Source: Pseudomonas wuhanensis (GTDB taxonomy: Bacteria; Pseudomonadota; Gammaproteobacteria; Pseudomonadales; Pseudomonadaceae). From it: a stretch of DNA of 64,000 nucleotides. A model generated the notes under the pieces. That model ran no database searches. It was not told the DNA's origin and saw only the letters and a program-made list of their open reading frames with translations. Both the position numbers and the translations under genes were made by a program. The stretch spans positions 1,798,001-1,862,000 of the forward strand of contig NZ_CP117430.1 of NCBI RefSeq assembly GCF_030687395.1, given 5' to 3'. Each line of letters opens with the position of its first letter. Positions within the stretch are counted from its first letter, which is position 1. This document shows, piece by piece, positions 9,176 through 16,593 of the stretch.

Positions 9176-9925
9176 ATGAAGGTTCTTGTAGCTGTCAAAC
9201 GCGTTGTGGATTACAACGTCAAGGTTCGTGTCAAGGCGGACAATTCCGGCGTCGACCTCGCTAACGTCAAGATGTCGATGAACCCGTTCTGCGAAATCGC
9301 AGTGGAAGAAGCCGTACGTCTGAAAGAGAAAGGCGTTGCGACTGAAATCGTCGTCGTCTCCATCGGCCCGTCCACCGCTCAAGAGCAACTGCGCACTGCG
9401 CTGGCTCTGGGTGCCGACCGCGCCATCCTCGTCGAATCCGCTGAAGATCTGACTTCCCTTGCTGTTGCCAAGTTGTTGAAAGCTGTTGTCGACAAGGAAC
9501 AGCCTCAGCTGGTGATCCTCGGCAAACAAGCCATCGACAGCGACAACAACCAGACTGGCCAGATGCTCGCTGCATTGAGCGGCTACGGTCAGGGCACCTT
9601 CGCTTCGAAAGTCGAAGTGTCCGGCGACAGCGTTGCCGTGACCCGCGAAATCGACGGCGGCGCGCAGACAGTTTCCCTGAAACTGCCAGCCATCGTCACC
9701 ACTGACCTGCGTTTGAACGAGCCGCGCTATGCGTCCCTGCCAAACATCATGAAAGCCAAGAAGAAGCCTCTCGAAGTGCTGACTCCGGACGCTTTGGGCG
9801 TTTCCACCGCCTCCACCAACAAGACCCTGAAAGTCGAAGCGCCGGCTGCACGCAGCGCGGGTATCAAGGTCAAGTCGGTGGCTGAACTGGTCGAGAAACT
9901 GAAAAACGAAGCGAAGGTAATCTAA
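9176..9925 (+). CDS. etfB: Electron transfer flavoprotein beta subunit
   Basis: 249 residues, the usual length. EtfB binds AMP and forms the ETF heterodimer with EtfA, carrying electrons from acyl-CoA dehydrogenases and similar flavoenzymes to EtfQO. The N-terminus [20 protein letters not shown] and the ETF-beta signature segment with [17 protein letters not shown] and [20 protein letters not shown] are plain. A strong ribosome site (ccggagagtaacgagga) precedes the ATG. etfA begins two bases after the stop, so the pair is translationally coupled. Confidence 0.97.
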   Translation: MKVLVAVKRVVDYNVKVRVKADNSGVDLANVKMSMNPFCEIAVEEAVRLKEKGVATEIVVVSIGPSTAQEQLRTALALGADRAILVESAEDLTSLAVAKLLKAVVDKEQPQLVILGKQAIDSDNNQTGQMLAALSGYGQGTFASKVEVSGDSVAVTREIDGGAQTVSLKLPAIVTTDLRLNEPRYASLPNIMKAKKKPLEVLTPDALGVSTASTNKTLKVEAPAARSAGIKVKSVAELVEKLKNEAKVI

Positions 9926-9927
9926 TC

Positions 9928-10857
9928 ATGACTATCTTGGTAATCGCTGAACACGACAACAAAGTGCTGGCTCCGGCCACGCTGAACACTGTGGCTGCTG
10001 CCGCCAAGATCGGTGGCGACATCCACGTTCTGGTTGCAGGCCAAGGCGCTGGCGCCGTGGCTGAAGCCGCTGCGAAAATCGCTGGTGTGGCCAAAGTACT
10101 GGTGGCCGACAACGCCGCCTACGCTCATCAACTGCCGGAAAACGTTGCTCCGCTGGTTGCAGAGTTGGGCAAGGGCTACAGCCACATCCTGGCTGCCGCT
10201 ACTTCGAACGGCAAAAACATCCTGCCGCGCGTGGCCGCGACCCTGGACGTTGACCAGATCTCCGAGATCATCTCGGTCGAAAGCGCTGATACCTTCAAGC
10301 GCCCGATCTACGCCGGTAACGCCATTGCTACCGTACAGTCCAACGCTGCGGTCAAAGTGATCACCGTGCGTGCCACCGGTTTTGACCCGGTTGCCGCTGA
10401 AGGTGGTTCGGCTGCCGTTGAAGCCGTTGCGGCTGCTCACGATGCTGGCACTTCGAGCTTCGTCGGTGAAGAACTGGCCAAGTCCGATCGTCCGGAACTG
10501 ACCGCTGCCAAAATCGTCGTTTCCGGCGGTCGCGGCATGCAGAACGGCGACAACTTCAAACACCTGTACGCCCTGGCCGACAAGCTGGGCGCTGCCGTCG
10601 GTGCTTCCCGCGCCGCGGTCGACGCAGGTTTCGTACCCAACGACATGCAGGTCGGTCAGACCGGCAAGATCGTTGCTCCACAGCTGTACATCGCCGTCGG
10701 TATTTCCGGCGCGATCCAGCACCTGGCCGGCATGAAAGACTCCAAAGTGATCGTTGCGATCAACAAGGACGAAGAAGCGCCGATCTTCCAGGTGGCCGAT
10801 TACGGCCTTGTGGCGGACTTGTTCGAAGCCATCCCCGAGTTCGAGAAGCTGGTCTAA
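9928..10857 (+). CDS. etfA: Electron transfer flavoprotein alpha subunit
   Basis: 309 residues with the two-domain EtfA plan: an N-terminal domain from [11 protein letters not shown] to about residue 185, and a C-terminal FAD domain from about 190 to 300. The FAD-binding stretch includes [53 protein letters not shown] and [12 protein letters not shown]. It forms ETF with EtfB encoded just upstream, and the operon ends in a strong terminator 21 bases past the stop. Confidence 0.97.
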   Translation: MTILVIAEHDNKVLAPATLNTVAAAAKIGGDIHVLVAGQGAGAVAEAAAKIAGVAKVLVADNAAYAHQLPENVAPLVAELGKGYSHILAAATSNGKNILPRVAATLDVDQISEIISVESADTFKRPIYAGNAIATVQSNAAVKVITVRATGFDPVAAEGGSAAVEAVAAAHDAGTSSFVGEELAKSDRPELTAAKIVVSGGRGMQNGDNFKHLYALADKLGAAVGASRAAVDAGFVPNDMQVGQTGKIVAPQLYIAVGISGAIQHLAGMKDSKVIVAINKDEEAPIFQVADYGLVADLFEAIPEFEKLV

Positions 10858-10878
10858 TCTGGCGGCTTGACTTATAAA

Positions 10879-10909
10879 GAGCCCGACCTTTTGGTCGGGC
10901 TTTTTTTTT
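10879..10909 (+). terminator. Rho-independent terminator of etfBA
   Basis: A GAGCCCGACC stem pairs with GGTCGGGCTT around TTTT, followed by a run of nine T. It is an unbroken GC-rich stem directly after etfA. Confidence 0.93.
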
Positions 10910-10939
10910 GTTCCGGATTTGGGTGGGGAGAGTGTTGCC

Positions 10940-11788
10940 ATGAGTCTGCGCCGCTGGTTTGGCTGCTCTTTTTTGTCGGGTTTGTGGTTAAGCCTGACGC
11001 TGTTGCCGGGGCTGTCCATAGCCGCAGGCAAATGCGAGCGCCTAGTGGTGACCGGCAGCCCCGACGCGCCGCCGTACCTGTGGCAGGACCCGCGAAACCC
11101 CAAGTACCTGATAGGCGCCAGCGCCGACCTGTTGCAGCAAGTGGCGGGGGAGTTGGGCATCAAGGTCGAGCTGCTTTACGCCGGCAAACGCTCCCAGGCC
11201 CTGGATGAAGTGCGCAGTGGGCGCATGGACATGCTGGCCGATGCGCCATTGACGGTCAGTGAGCTGGAAAATCTGGATTACATCCATCCACCGCTGCTGG
11301 AAAACGATTATCTGGTCTGGACCCGCAACGACTCGCTGCTGGTCTACAACGAAGCGCAGGACCTTCACGGCCATCCCGGCGCCTTGTCGGAAAAGGCTCG
11401 AGTGACCCCCTCGTTCGGCACTTTCGCCGAGCAGCAATTGACCTTGGTGCGCACGCCAAATCTGACCCAGGCCTTTCAGAAATTGCTGCTGAACGAGGTG
11501 GAGTTTGTCCTCGCCGGACGCTACTCGGGCATGGCCCTGGTGCAAACGCTGGGGATGGCCGATGACTTGATGGCCCACCCACAACCCATCGACAAACCCG
11601 GCCTGTATCTCGCGGTTTCCCATAACTCCGCCTGCAACGATCCTTGGTTGCGCGGACAGCTGGCCAAAAAGATGACAGAATTGCCCGCGTCCGGACTGAC
11701 GGAAGCTGCGCTGCTGCGCAATATCGAGCGTTGGAAAACACAACTCTCACAACCGCAGCCACAACCTGTCAGTACCCCAAAACAGTAG
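10940..11788 (+). CDS. Periplasmic solute-binding protein (family 3), orphan
   Basis: 282 residues from the ATG at 10940. A signal peptide is clear: RR, a hydrophobic core (LSLTLLPGLSI) and an AAGK cleavage region. The rest follows the bacterial extracellular solute-binding family 3 fold: ligand-contact start VVTGSPDAPPYLW, GASADLLQQVAGELGIKVEL, then the RSGRMDMLADAPLT hinge segment. No permease or ATPase gene is adjacent, so it may serve a distant amino-acid transporter or act as a sensor domain protein; the ligand is unknown. It is followed 9 bases later by a lipoprotein gene on the same strand. Confidence 0.8.
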   Translation: MSLRRWFGCSFLSGLWLSLTLLPGLSIAAGKCERLVVTGSPDAPPYLWQDPRNPKYLIGASADLLQQVAGELGIKVELLYAGKRSQALDEVRSGRMDMLADAPLTVSELENLDYIHPPLLENDYLVWTRNDSLLVYNEAQDLHGHPGALSEKARVTPSFGTFAEQQLTLVRTPNLTQAFQKLLLNEVEFVLAGRYSGMALVQTLGMADDLMAHPQPIDKPGLYLAVSHNSACNDPWLRGQLAKKMTELPASGLTEAALLRNIERWKTQLSQPQPQPVSTPKQ

Positions 11789-11797
11789 GGATTCTTA

Positions 11798-12154
11798 GTG
11801 AGTATTCGACCTCTTTTCGCTGCCCTGGCCGTTCTGGCTCTGGCGGGTTGTGCAGCCGATCCGGCGCCGAATGAACAAATCCGCCTGACCGAACAGGCCC
11901 TCGAACAAGCCAAGGCCGTGGGTGCCACCGCCGACGAAGTGCCGGAGCTGAAACTGGCTGAAGACAAGTTCAAGCGTGCCAAGGGCAACATGGCCGATCA
12001 GTCCTTCAAGAATGCGCGCATGCGGGCCGAGCAGGCCGAGCTGGACGCGCGTTTGGCCGAAGCACGGGTTCTGACCCTCAAGAGCGAGGAGCAGTTGAAC
12101 GTGCTCAATACCCGCATCACTCGCCTGCGCAAGCAACTGGGAGATGCCCAATGA
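11798..12154 (+). CDS. DUF4398-type lipoprotein
   Basis: 118 residues from a GTG start preceded by agtaggg. The N-terminus has a lipobox, LALAGC, with the lipidated cysteine near residue 18. The mature part is one long amphipathic alpha helix rich in Ala, Glu, Lys and Arg, as in DUF4398 proteins, likely coiled coil. Its stop overlaps the start of the OmpA-family gene (ATGA), so the two are translated together and probably act together at the outer membrane. Function is not established. Confidence 0.8.
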   Translation: MSIRPLFAALAVLALAGCAADPAPNEQIRLTEQALEQAKAVGATADEVPELKLAEDKFKRAKGNMADQSFKNARMRAEQAELDARLAEARVLTLKSEEQLNVLNTRITRLRKQLGDAQ

Positions 12155-12963
12155 GCCTGAAAACCAAAGCACTCGGCGGTTTGATCCTGGCCGGCTGCGC
12201 AAGCCTTTATGGCTGCGCTGGTCAACACAGCGAAACCGCAATCCAGCAGGCCGGCACCGACTTTCAGAAGGTCAAGGAAGACTCCAACGTGCTGCGCATT
12301 GCGCCCAAGGACGTAATCCGTGCCGGCGAGTCGCTGGCCCGCGCCGATCGTCTGTCCAGCTACTGGGGCAGCGGTTCGGACGTTGTGCATTACGCCTACC
12401 TGAGCCGGCGCTACAGCGAAATCGCCCGGGAGCACACCAATCAAGTGCTCAACGAGGAACGCGCGGCGAAGCTCGAACTCGAGCGTCAGCGCCTGCAATT
12501 GGCCCTGCGTGAGTCCAAGTTGCTCAGCGTGCAGCAACAGGGCAAGTGGCTCGAAGAGCAGATCGTGGCGTTGGCGACTACCCAAACCGACCGTGGTCTG
12601 GTGATGACCCTGGGCGATGTGCTGTTCGATACGGGTGAAGCAGAGCTGAAAAGCTCGGCAAACCGCGTGGTGCTGAAGATCGTCCAGTTCTTGCAGCTCA
12701 ACCCCAAGCGCGTGGTGCGGATCGAGGGCTATACCGACAGCACTGGCGGTAAGCAGGAAAACCTCAAGCTGTCCCGCGACCGTGCACAATCAGTGGCTGA
12801 CGTGCTGATGGACCTGGGCATCGAAGACAAACGCATCCAGGTCGAAGGTTACGGCGATGAATATCCGGTGGACGTGAACGCTTCCGAGCGCGGTCGTGCA
12901 CAGAACCGTCGGGTGGAAATTGTGTTCTCCGACGAAAAAGGCCAGCTCGGCGCCGCCCGCTAA
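12151..12963 (+). CDS. OmpA-family peptidoglycan-binding lipoprotein
   Basis: 270 residues. A short signal ends in a lipobox-like SLYGC at about 18-22. A helical region to about residue 135 (ERAAKLELERQRLQLALRES) is followed by an OmpA-C/Pal-like domain: LGDVLFDTGEAELKSSA, RIEGYTDSTGG, LSRDRAQSVADVL and the closing NRRVEIVF. The Asp in GYTDS and the Arg in NRR are the residues that hold diaminopimelate of peptidoglycan in this family. The ATGA overlap with the DUF4398 lipoprotein and the terminator after it define a two-gene unit tying outer membrane to cell wall. Confidence 0.9.
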   Translation: MSLKTKALGGLILAGCASLYGCAGQHSETAIQQAGTDFQKVKEDSNVLRIAPKDVIRAGESLARADRLSSYWGSGSDVVHYAYLSRRYSEIAREHTNQVLNEERAAKLELERQRLQLALRESKLLSVQQQGKWLEEQIVALATTQTDRGLVMTLGDVLFDTGEAELKSSANRVVLKIVQFLQLNPKRVVRIEGYTDSTGGKQENLKLSRDRAQSVADVLMDLGIEDKRIQVEGYGDEYPVDVNASERGRAQNRRVEIVFSDEKGQLGAAR

Positions 12964-12980
12964 GGGCTGCGTTACTGGAA

Positions 12981-13013
12981 AACCCGGCCTGTCAGCAGTG
13001 CCGGGTTTTTTTG
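12981..13013 (+). terminator. Rho-independent terminator
   Basis: AACCCGGC and GCCGGGTT arms close around CTGTCAGCAGT, followed by seven T in all. It ends the lipoprotein/OmpA unit. Confidence 0.92.
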
Positions 13014-13045
13014 TGCCTGCCAATCAGCGCAACACTCTCCATAAA

Positions 13046-13123
13046 AACAGTACAGTTTTTGCTGACACTGCACTGTACGGTCGTCTATTGTGGCAACTGT
13101 CCCAGTACACTTCTAAACTGTTC
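13046..13123. promoter_or_regulatory. ACTGTNC repeat array before the MocR gene
   Basis: GTACAGT at 13050-13056 is the perfect inverse of ACTGTAC at 13072-13078. Two further direct copies follow, ACTGTCC at 13096-13102 and ACTGTTC at 13117-13123, with start-to-start spacings of 24 and 21 bases, about two helical turns. MocR/PdxR-type regulators are known to bind direct and inverted repeats in their own promoters. The array ends 51 bases before the ATG of the MocR gene, so autoregulation is inferred. Confidence 0.65.
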
Positions 13124-13174
13124 CGGTATTGTTTCACACAAGAATAAAATGCCCGTGAAATCGAGTGCTGCGTC

Positions 13175-14614
13175 ATGACCAATCTCTTGCTCTATCAACG
13201 AATTGCTCAGCAACTGGCCGAAGACATCCGCCGCGGTGTCTATCAACCGGGGGAGCGCGTGCCTTCGGTGCGCAAGATGAGCTCGCAGCTCAACGTCAGC
13301 CATGCAACGGTGTTGCAGGCCTACGCCAACCTTGAGGATCAGGGGCTGATCCGTGCCCGCCCCCAGTCCGGTTACTACGTGCACCAGACACCAGCGCTCA
13401 CGGCGCCAACCCCGGACATTGCCCGGGTTGAGCGACCTGGCCTCGTCACCCGCAGCAGCATCATTCAGCAAGTCCTGGTCGAATCCCGCCGCGAAGGCGT
13501 CTTCCCGTTGGGCGCCGCCGTACCCAGTGTTGACTATTTACCGGTGCGGGCGCTGCATCAGCAACTGGCCAAAGTCACCCGTTTCCATAGCCCTCGGGCA
13601 TTCAGCTACATGTTCAGCCCCGGTTTCGAGCCGTTGCGTCGGCAAGTGGCGATCCGCATGCGCGATGCCGGCGTGGTGGTCGATCCGTCGGAAGTGGTGA
13701 TCACTCACGGCTGCGTCGATGCATTGCAGATGTCTCTACGCGTGTTGACCCGGCCGGGTGATCTGATCGCGGCCGAATCGCCGACCTATTACGGTTTGCT
13801 GCAACTGGCCGACCTGCTGGGGCTGAAAGTCATCGAAATCCCTAGCGATCCGGCCACCGGCATGAGCCTCGAAGCCCTGCAACTGGCGGCCAACCAGTGG
13901 TCGATCAAGGCGCTGGTGCTGACCACGCGCCTGAGCAATCCCTTGGGCGGCACCATGCCCGAAGAGCGGCAGAAACAATTGCTGCGCCTGGCCTCGGATT
14001 TCGATATTCAGGTCGTCGAAGACGATATTTATGGCGAGCTGATGTTCGAGCAGGGTCGCACCAAATCACTTAAGGCCTATGACCGGCTTGATCGGGTGAT
14101 CTATTGCTCCAGTTTCTCCAAAACCCTGTCGCCTGGTGTGCGCATCGGCTGGATGATTGCCGGCAAGTATCAGCAGGAAATCCAGCGCTTGCAGACTTTC
14201 AGTACCCATTCAGCCTGCAGCGTCACGCAAATGGGCATCGCGGCCTATCTGGAGAACGGCGGTTACGACCGGCATTTGCGCTACATCCGTCAGGAGTACC
14301 GCAAGAACCTCAGCGCTTTCCAGTTGGCGGTGCAGCAGTACTTTCCGGAAGGCACGCAGATGACCCGGCCCACTGGCGGCTTCATTCTGTGGGTCAGCCT
14401 GCCGGGGCGGGTCAACACGCAGGAGCTGCATGTGCGTGCGTTGCAGCAGGGCATCAGCATTGCGCCGGGGCTGATTTTCAGTAATACCGAGCAGTTCAAT
14501 CACTGCATTCGCCTGAACTGTGGCATCCCCTGGAACCGCGAGGCCGAGCGTGCATTGATGACGTTGGGGTTGCTGGCGACGCAACTTTGTCAGGAGACGA
14601 CGAGCGGTTTTTGA
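13175..14614 (+). CDS. MocR-family regulator (GntR HTH fused to aminotransferase-like domain)
   Basis: 479 residues. Residues 1-75 form a GntR winged helix (RGVYQPGERVPSVRKMSSQL, then VSHATVLQAYANLEDQGLI). A linker leads to a fold-type I aminotransferase domain from about 105. PLP contacts are present: N255 in RLSNPLGG, D283/D284 and Y286 in VEDDIYGE, and the Schiff-base lysine K316 in SSFSKTLSPG. MocR proteins usually sense PLP or an amino-acid or amine through this domain and regulate transcription rather than catalyse. No metabolic gene is divergent or directly linked, so the regulon is unknown apart from likely autoregulation through the repeat array upstream. Confidence 0.9.
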   Translation: MTNLLLYQRIAQQLAEDIRRGVYQPGERVPSVRKMSSQLNVSHATVLQAYANLEDQGLIRARPQSGYYVHQTPALTAPTPDIARVERPGLVTRSSIIQQVLVESRREGVFPLGAAVPSVDYLPVRALHQQLAKVTRFHSPRAFSYMFSPGFEPLRRQVAIRMRDAGVVVDPSEVVITHGCVDALQMSLRVLTRPGDLIAAESPTYYGLLQLADLLGLKVIEIPSDPATGMSLEALQLAANQWSIKALVLTTRLSNPLGGTMPEERQKQLLRLASDFDIQVVEDDIYGELMFEQGRTKSLKAYDRLDRVIYCSSFSKTLSPGVRIGWMIAGKYQQEIQRLQTFSTHSACSVTQMGIAAYLENGGYDRHLRYIRQEYRKNLSAFQLAVQQYFPEGTQMTRPTGGFILWVSLPGRVNTQELHVRALQQGISIAPGLIFSNTEQFNHCIRLNCGIPWNREAERALMTLGLLATQLCQETTSGF

Positions 14615-14701
14615 CTTGCCAGGCGGTTCTGCATTGGCCGCTTGTCTTGTCCTCTCCAACAGGCGAGCATATAGCCTTCTGCCGTTCACGCCGTTGGGTC
14701 C

Positions 14702-15169
14702 ATGAAGCCGATTTTTCCTGCCGCCTGGTTGTTGATCTGCCTGTTAATGACCTGTCACCCGGAAGGCGTCATGGCGGCTTCTGTGCAGGAAAAACCGACA
14801 GCCAGCACACCCGCGAAAAAAGCGGCGCCGGTCAAAAAGACCGCACCGGCCAAAAAGAAGGTTGCAGCGGTCAAAAAACGCTCCCCCATTGCTTCCAAGT
14901 CGAAACCGGCGAGTGAAGTCGTGAAAACCAAACTCCCTTCGGCAAATCTCGACTTGAGCTTGCCCAAGGACATGGTCGAAGAACTGAAGCCGGTCGGCAC
15001 GGTACAGTTGCCCCGACACGATGCGCTGTTGCCGCAAATGTTCGGTGACAAGAGCAGCCCGTTTCAGCTCAACGGTCGCCTGCTCAGCAACGAAATGCAG
15101 CTGCAACTGCGCAATGAAGAGCGTCGGGAAGTTGAAGGCGCTGCGCTGGAATTCGAGTTCAAGCAGTAA
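14702..15169 (+). CDS. Exported Lys/Ala/Pro-rich protein of unknown function
   Basis: 155 residues. A signal peptide (PAAWLLICLLMTCH, cleavage near VMAAS) is followed by a low-complexity segment at about 35-70 built of AKKAAPVKK-like units, resembling the lysine-rich tails of histone H1-like AlgP proteins. The C-terminal 80 residues are better ordered (LDLSLPKDMVEELKPVGT, then LNGRLLSNEMQLQL) and end in EFEFKQ. The basic region could bind peptidoglycan, LPS or nucleic acid; that is speculation. The upstream ribosome site is weak. I do not recognise a named family. Confidence 0.65.
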   Translation: MKPIFPAAWLLICLLMTCHPEGVMAASVQEKPTASTPAKKAAPVKKTAPAKKKVAAVKKRSPIASKSKPASEVVKTKLPSANLDLSLPKDMVEELKPVGTVQLPRHDALLPQMFGDKSSPFQLNGRLLSNEMQLQLRNEERREVEGAALEFEFKQ

Positions 15170-15327
15170 ATCCCTCCCATTCGTGACCCGCGGACCAGAC
15201 GCTTTGTCGGAGACTGGTCAGTCACGTTCGTTTGAGCGAAAAAACCCGGGCTCAGGTAATTTTAAACAGTCGTTTTAGCCGTTACTCTGTGCCACGTCCC
15301 TTTACCCGTCGCGAGGAGCTTGTCGTC

Positions 15328-15582
15328 ATGAAATGCCGTGAAGGCTGTGGCGCCTGTTGCATTGCCCCTTCCATCAGTTCGCCGATTCCCGGCATGCCCA
15401 ATGGCAAAGCCGCTGGAGAACGTTGCGTACAGCTGTCCGCCGATAACCTGTGCAGTATTTTCGGCGAGCCGGAACGTCCTGCGGTGTGTTCGGCATTTGA
15501 AGCCGATGTCGAGGTCTGCGGAAGCAGCAGCGACGAAGCGATCAAGTTGCTGGGCTGGTGGGAGCAAATGACGGCCGCGTGA
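15328..15582 (+). CDS. YkgJ-family cysteine cluster protein
   Basis: 84 residues starting at an ATG 12 bases after GCGAGGAG. Cysteines occur as CREGCGACC at the N-terminus, then RCVQL, NLCSIFG and AVCSAF. This spacing is the YkgJ (zinc- or iron-chelating) cluster pattern. The ends are clean and the short length is normal for this subfamily in pseudomonads. The role is unknown; metal binding is inferred from the cysteines. It is followed 41 bases later by a START-domain gene. Confidence 0.85.
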   Translation: MKCREGCGACCIAPSISSPIPGMPNGKAAGERCVQLSADNLCSIFGEPERPAVCSAFEADVEVCGSSSDEAIKLLGWWEQMTAA

Positions 15583-15623
15583 TGTGTTCAACGAACGGAA
15601 CTTCAACAATAAGGAATAAGACT

Positions 15624-16226
15624 ATGGGTTCGCTGCATCGTATGGCTGTGTTGTGTGGTTTGACGGTTTTGCTGGCCTCCACGGCCCAGGCCGAAGAATG
15701 GAAAACCGCCAAGGAAGAAGAGGGCATCAAGGTGTCCTTGAGCGAAGTGGCCGGTTCCCAATACAAGGCTTACCGTGGCGTGACCGTCATGAAGACCACC
15801 ATGGCCAAACTGCGTGCATTGCAGGAAGACGTGCCGGGTGCCTGTGCATGGATTCACGAGTGCAAGACTCAGAAGTTGCTCAAGCACGAAGGCAGCCAGA
15901 GCTGGACCTACACTCAGTTCAATACCCCTTGGCCGGTCACTCCTCGCGACTCCGTGTTGCATGTCACCACCATTGAAAGCGCCGATGGCAGCCTGACCCG
16001 AGAATTGGAAGGACAGCCGAAGTACCTTGCGGAAGAAAAAGGTTTTGTACGGGTCGCCCAGGTCAAAGGTTTCTGGAAGCTCGTGCCTAAAGGCGATCAA
16101 GTCGAAGTGACTTATCAGGCCCATACCGAACCCGGCGGCAGCGTGCCTTCGTGGTTGGCCAACAAGTTTGTGGTCGATGCACCGTTCAATACCCTCAAAG
16201 CCCTGAAAGAACGGGCCGAGAAGTAA
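15624..16226 (+). CDS. Exported START-domain protein
   Basis: 200 residues from the ATG at 15624, which has aaggaataag before it; the longer frame from 15558 would overlap ykgJ. A signal peptide (MAVLCGLTVLLASTAQA, then EEW) is followed by a single StAR-related lipid-transfer-like domain: EEGIKVSLSEVAGSQYKAYR, TQFNTPWPVTPRD, FWKLVPKGDQVEVTYQAHTE and PSWLANKFVVDAPFNTLKAL. START folds hold a hydrophobic ligand, so a periplasmic lipid-binding role is possible. A hairpin terminator follows. Confidence 0.88.
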   Translation: MGSLHRMAVLCGLTVLLASTAQAEEWKTAKEEEGIKVSLSEVAGSQYKAYRGVTVMKTTMAKLRALQEDVPGACAWIHECKTQKLLKHEGSQSWTYTQFNTPWPVTPRDSVLHVTTIESADGSLTRELEGQPKYLAEEKGFVRVAQVKGFWKLVPKGDQVEVTYQAHTEPGGSVPSWLANKFVVDAPFNTLKALKERAEK

Positions 16227-16256
16227 CCGCTTACTCTTTGATATGGCCTGTTCGGC

Positions 16257-16292
16257 AACGCCCCGATTTGATCGGGGGCGTTTGCGTTTTTT
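16257..16292 (+). terminator. Rho-independent terminator
   Basis: AACGCCCCGAT pairs with ATCGGGGGCGTT (one bulged G) around TTG, followed by TGCGTTTTTT. It lies 31 bases after the START-domain gene. Confidence 0.8.
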
Positions 16293-16593
16293 ACCAAGGG
16301 CGGGGGCTTTATTTTGTTTCTGGATATGCGTTGAACGAAATTTTCACAAAGCCTCCAAGACAATTCATTCGCGCACCAACCTGTCCGCCTCCGCAACTTT
16401 GCGCCACGTCTCTTGTGCCAGAGCGCTACAGGCGACAGTCGGGCCTGCGGGTCAGTAATCAATGGTAATGCCGCGGGTGATCGTGCAACATTTGCGCACC
16501 GCGCAAGCCCGCTCCCACAGGTTAACTGACCGGCATCAGGCAAGGCGCCGCTGTATTTTTGAAACTTCAACTTCCAATGGGTCCTAAAACGAC
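16293..16593. other. Intergenic region with a lone REP remnant
   Basis: About 300 bases before the LtaS-like gene with no credible coding frame. At 16501-16520 it contains gcgcaagcccgctcccacag, one arm of a REP element without its partner. No clear promoter could be fixed by eye; an AT-rich stretch at 16300-16350 is the likeliest promoter area. Confidence 0.5.
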
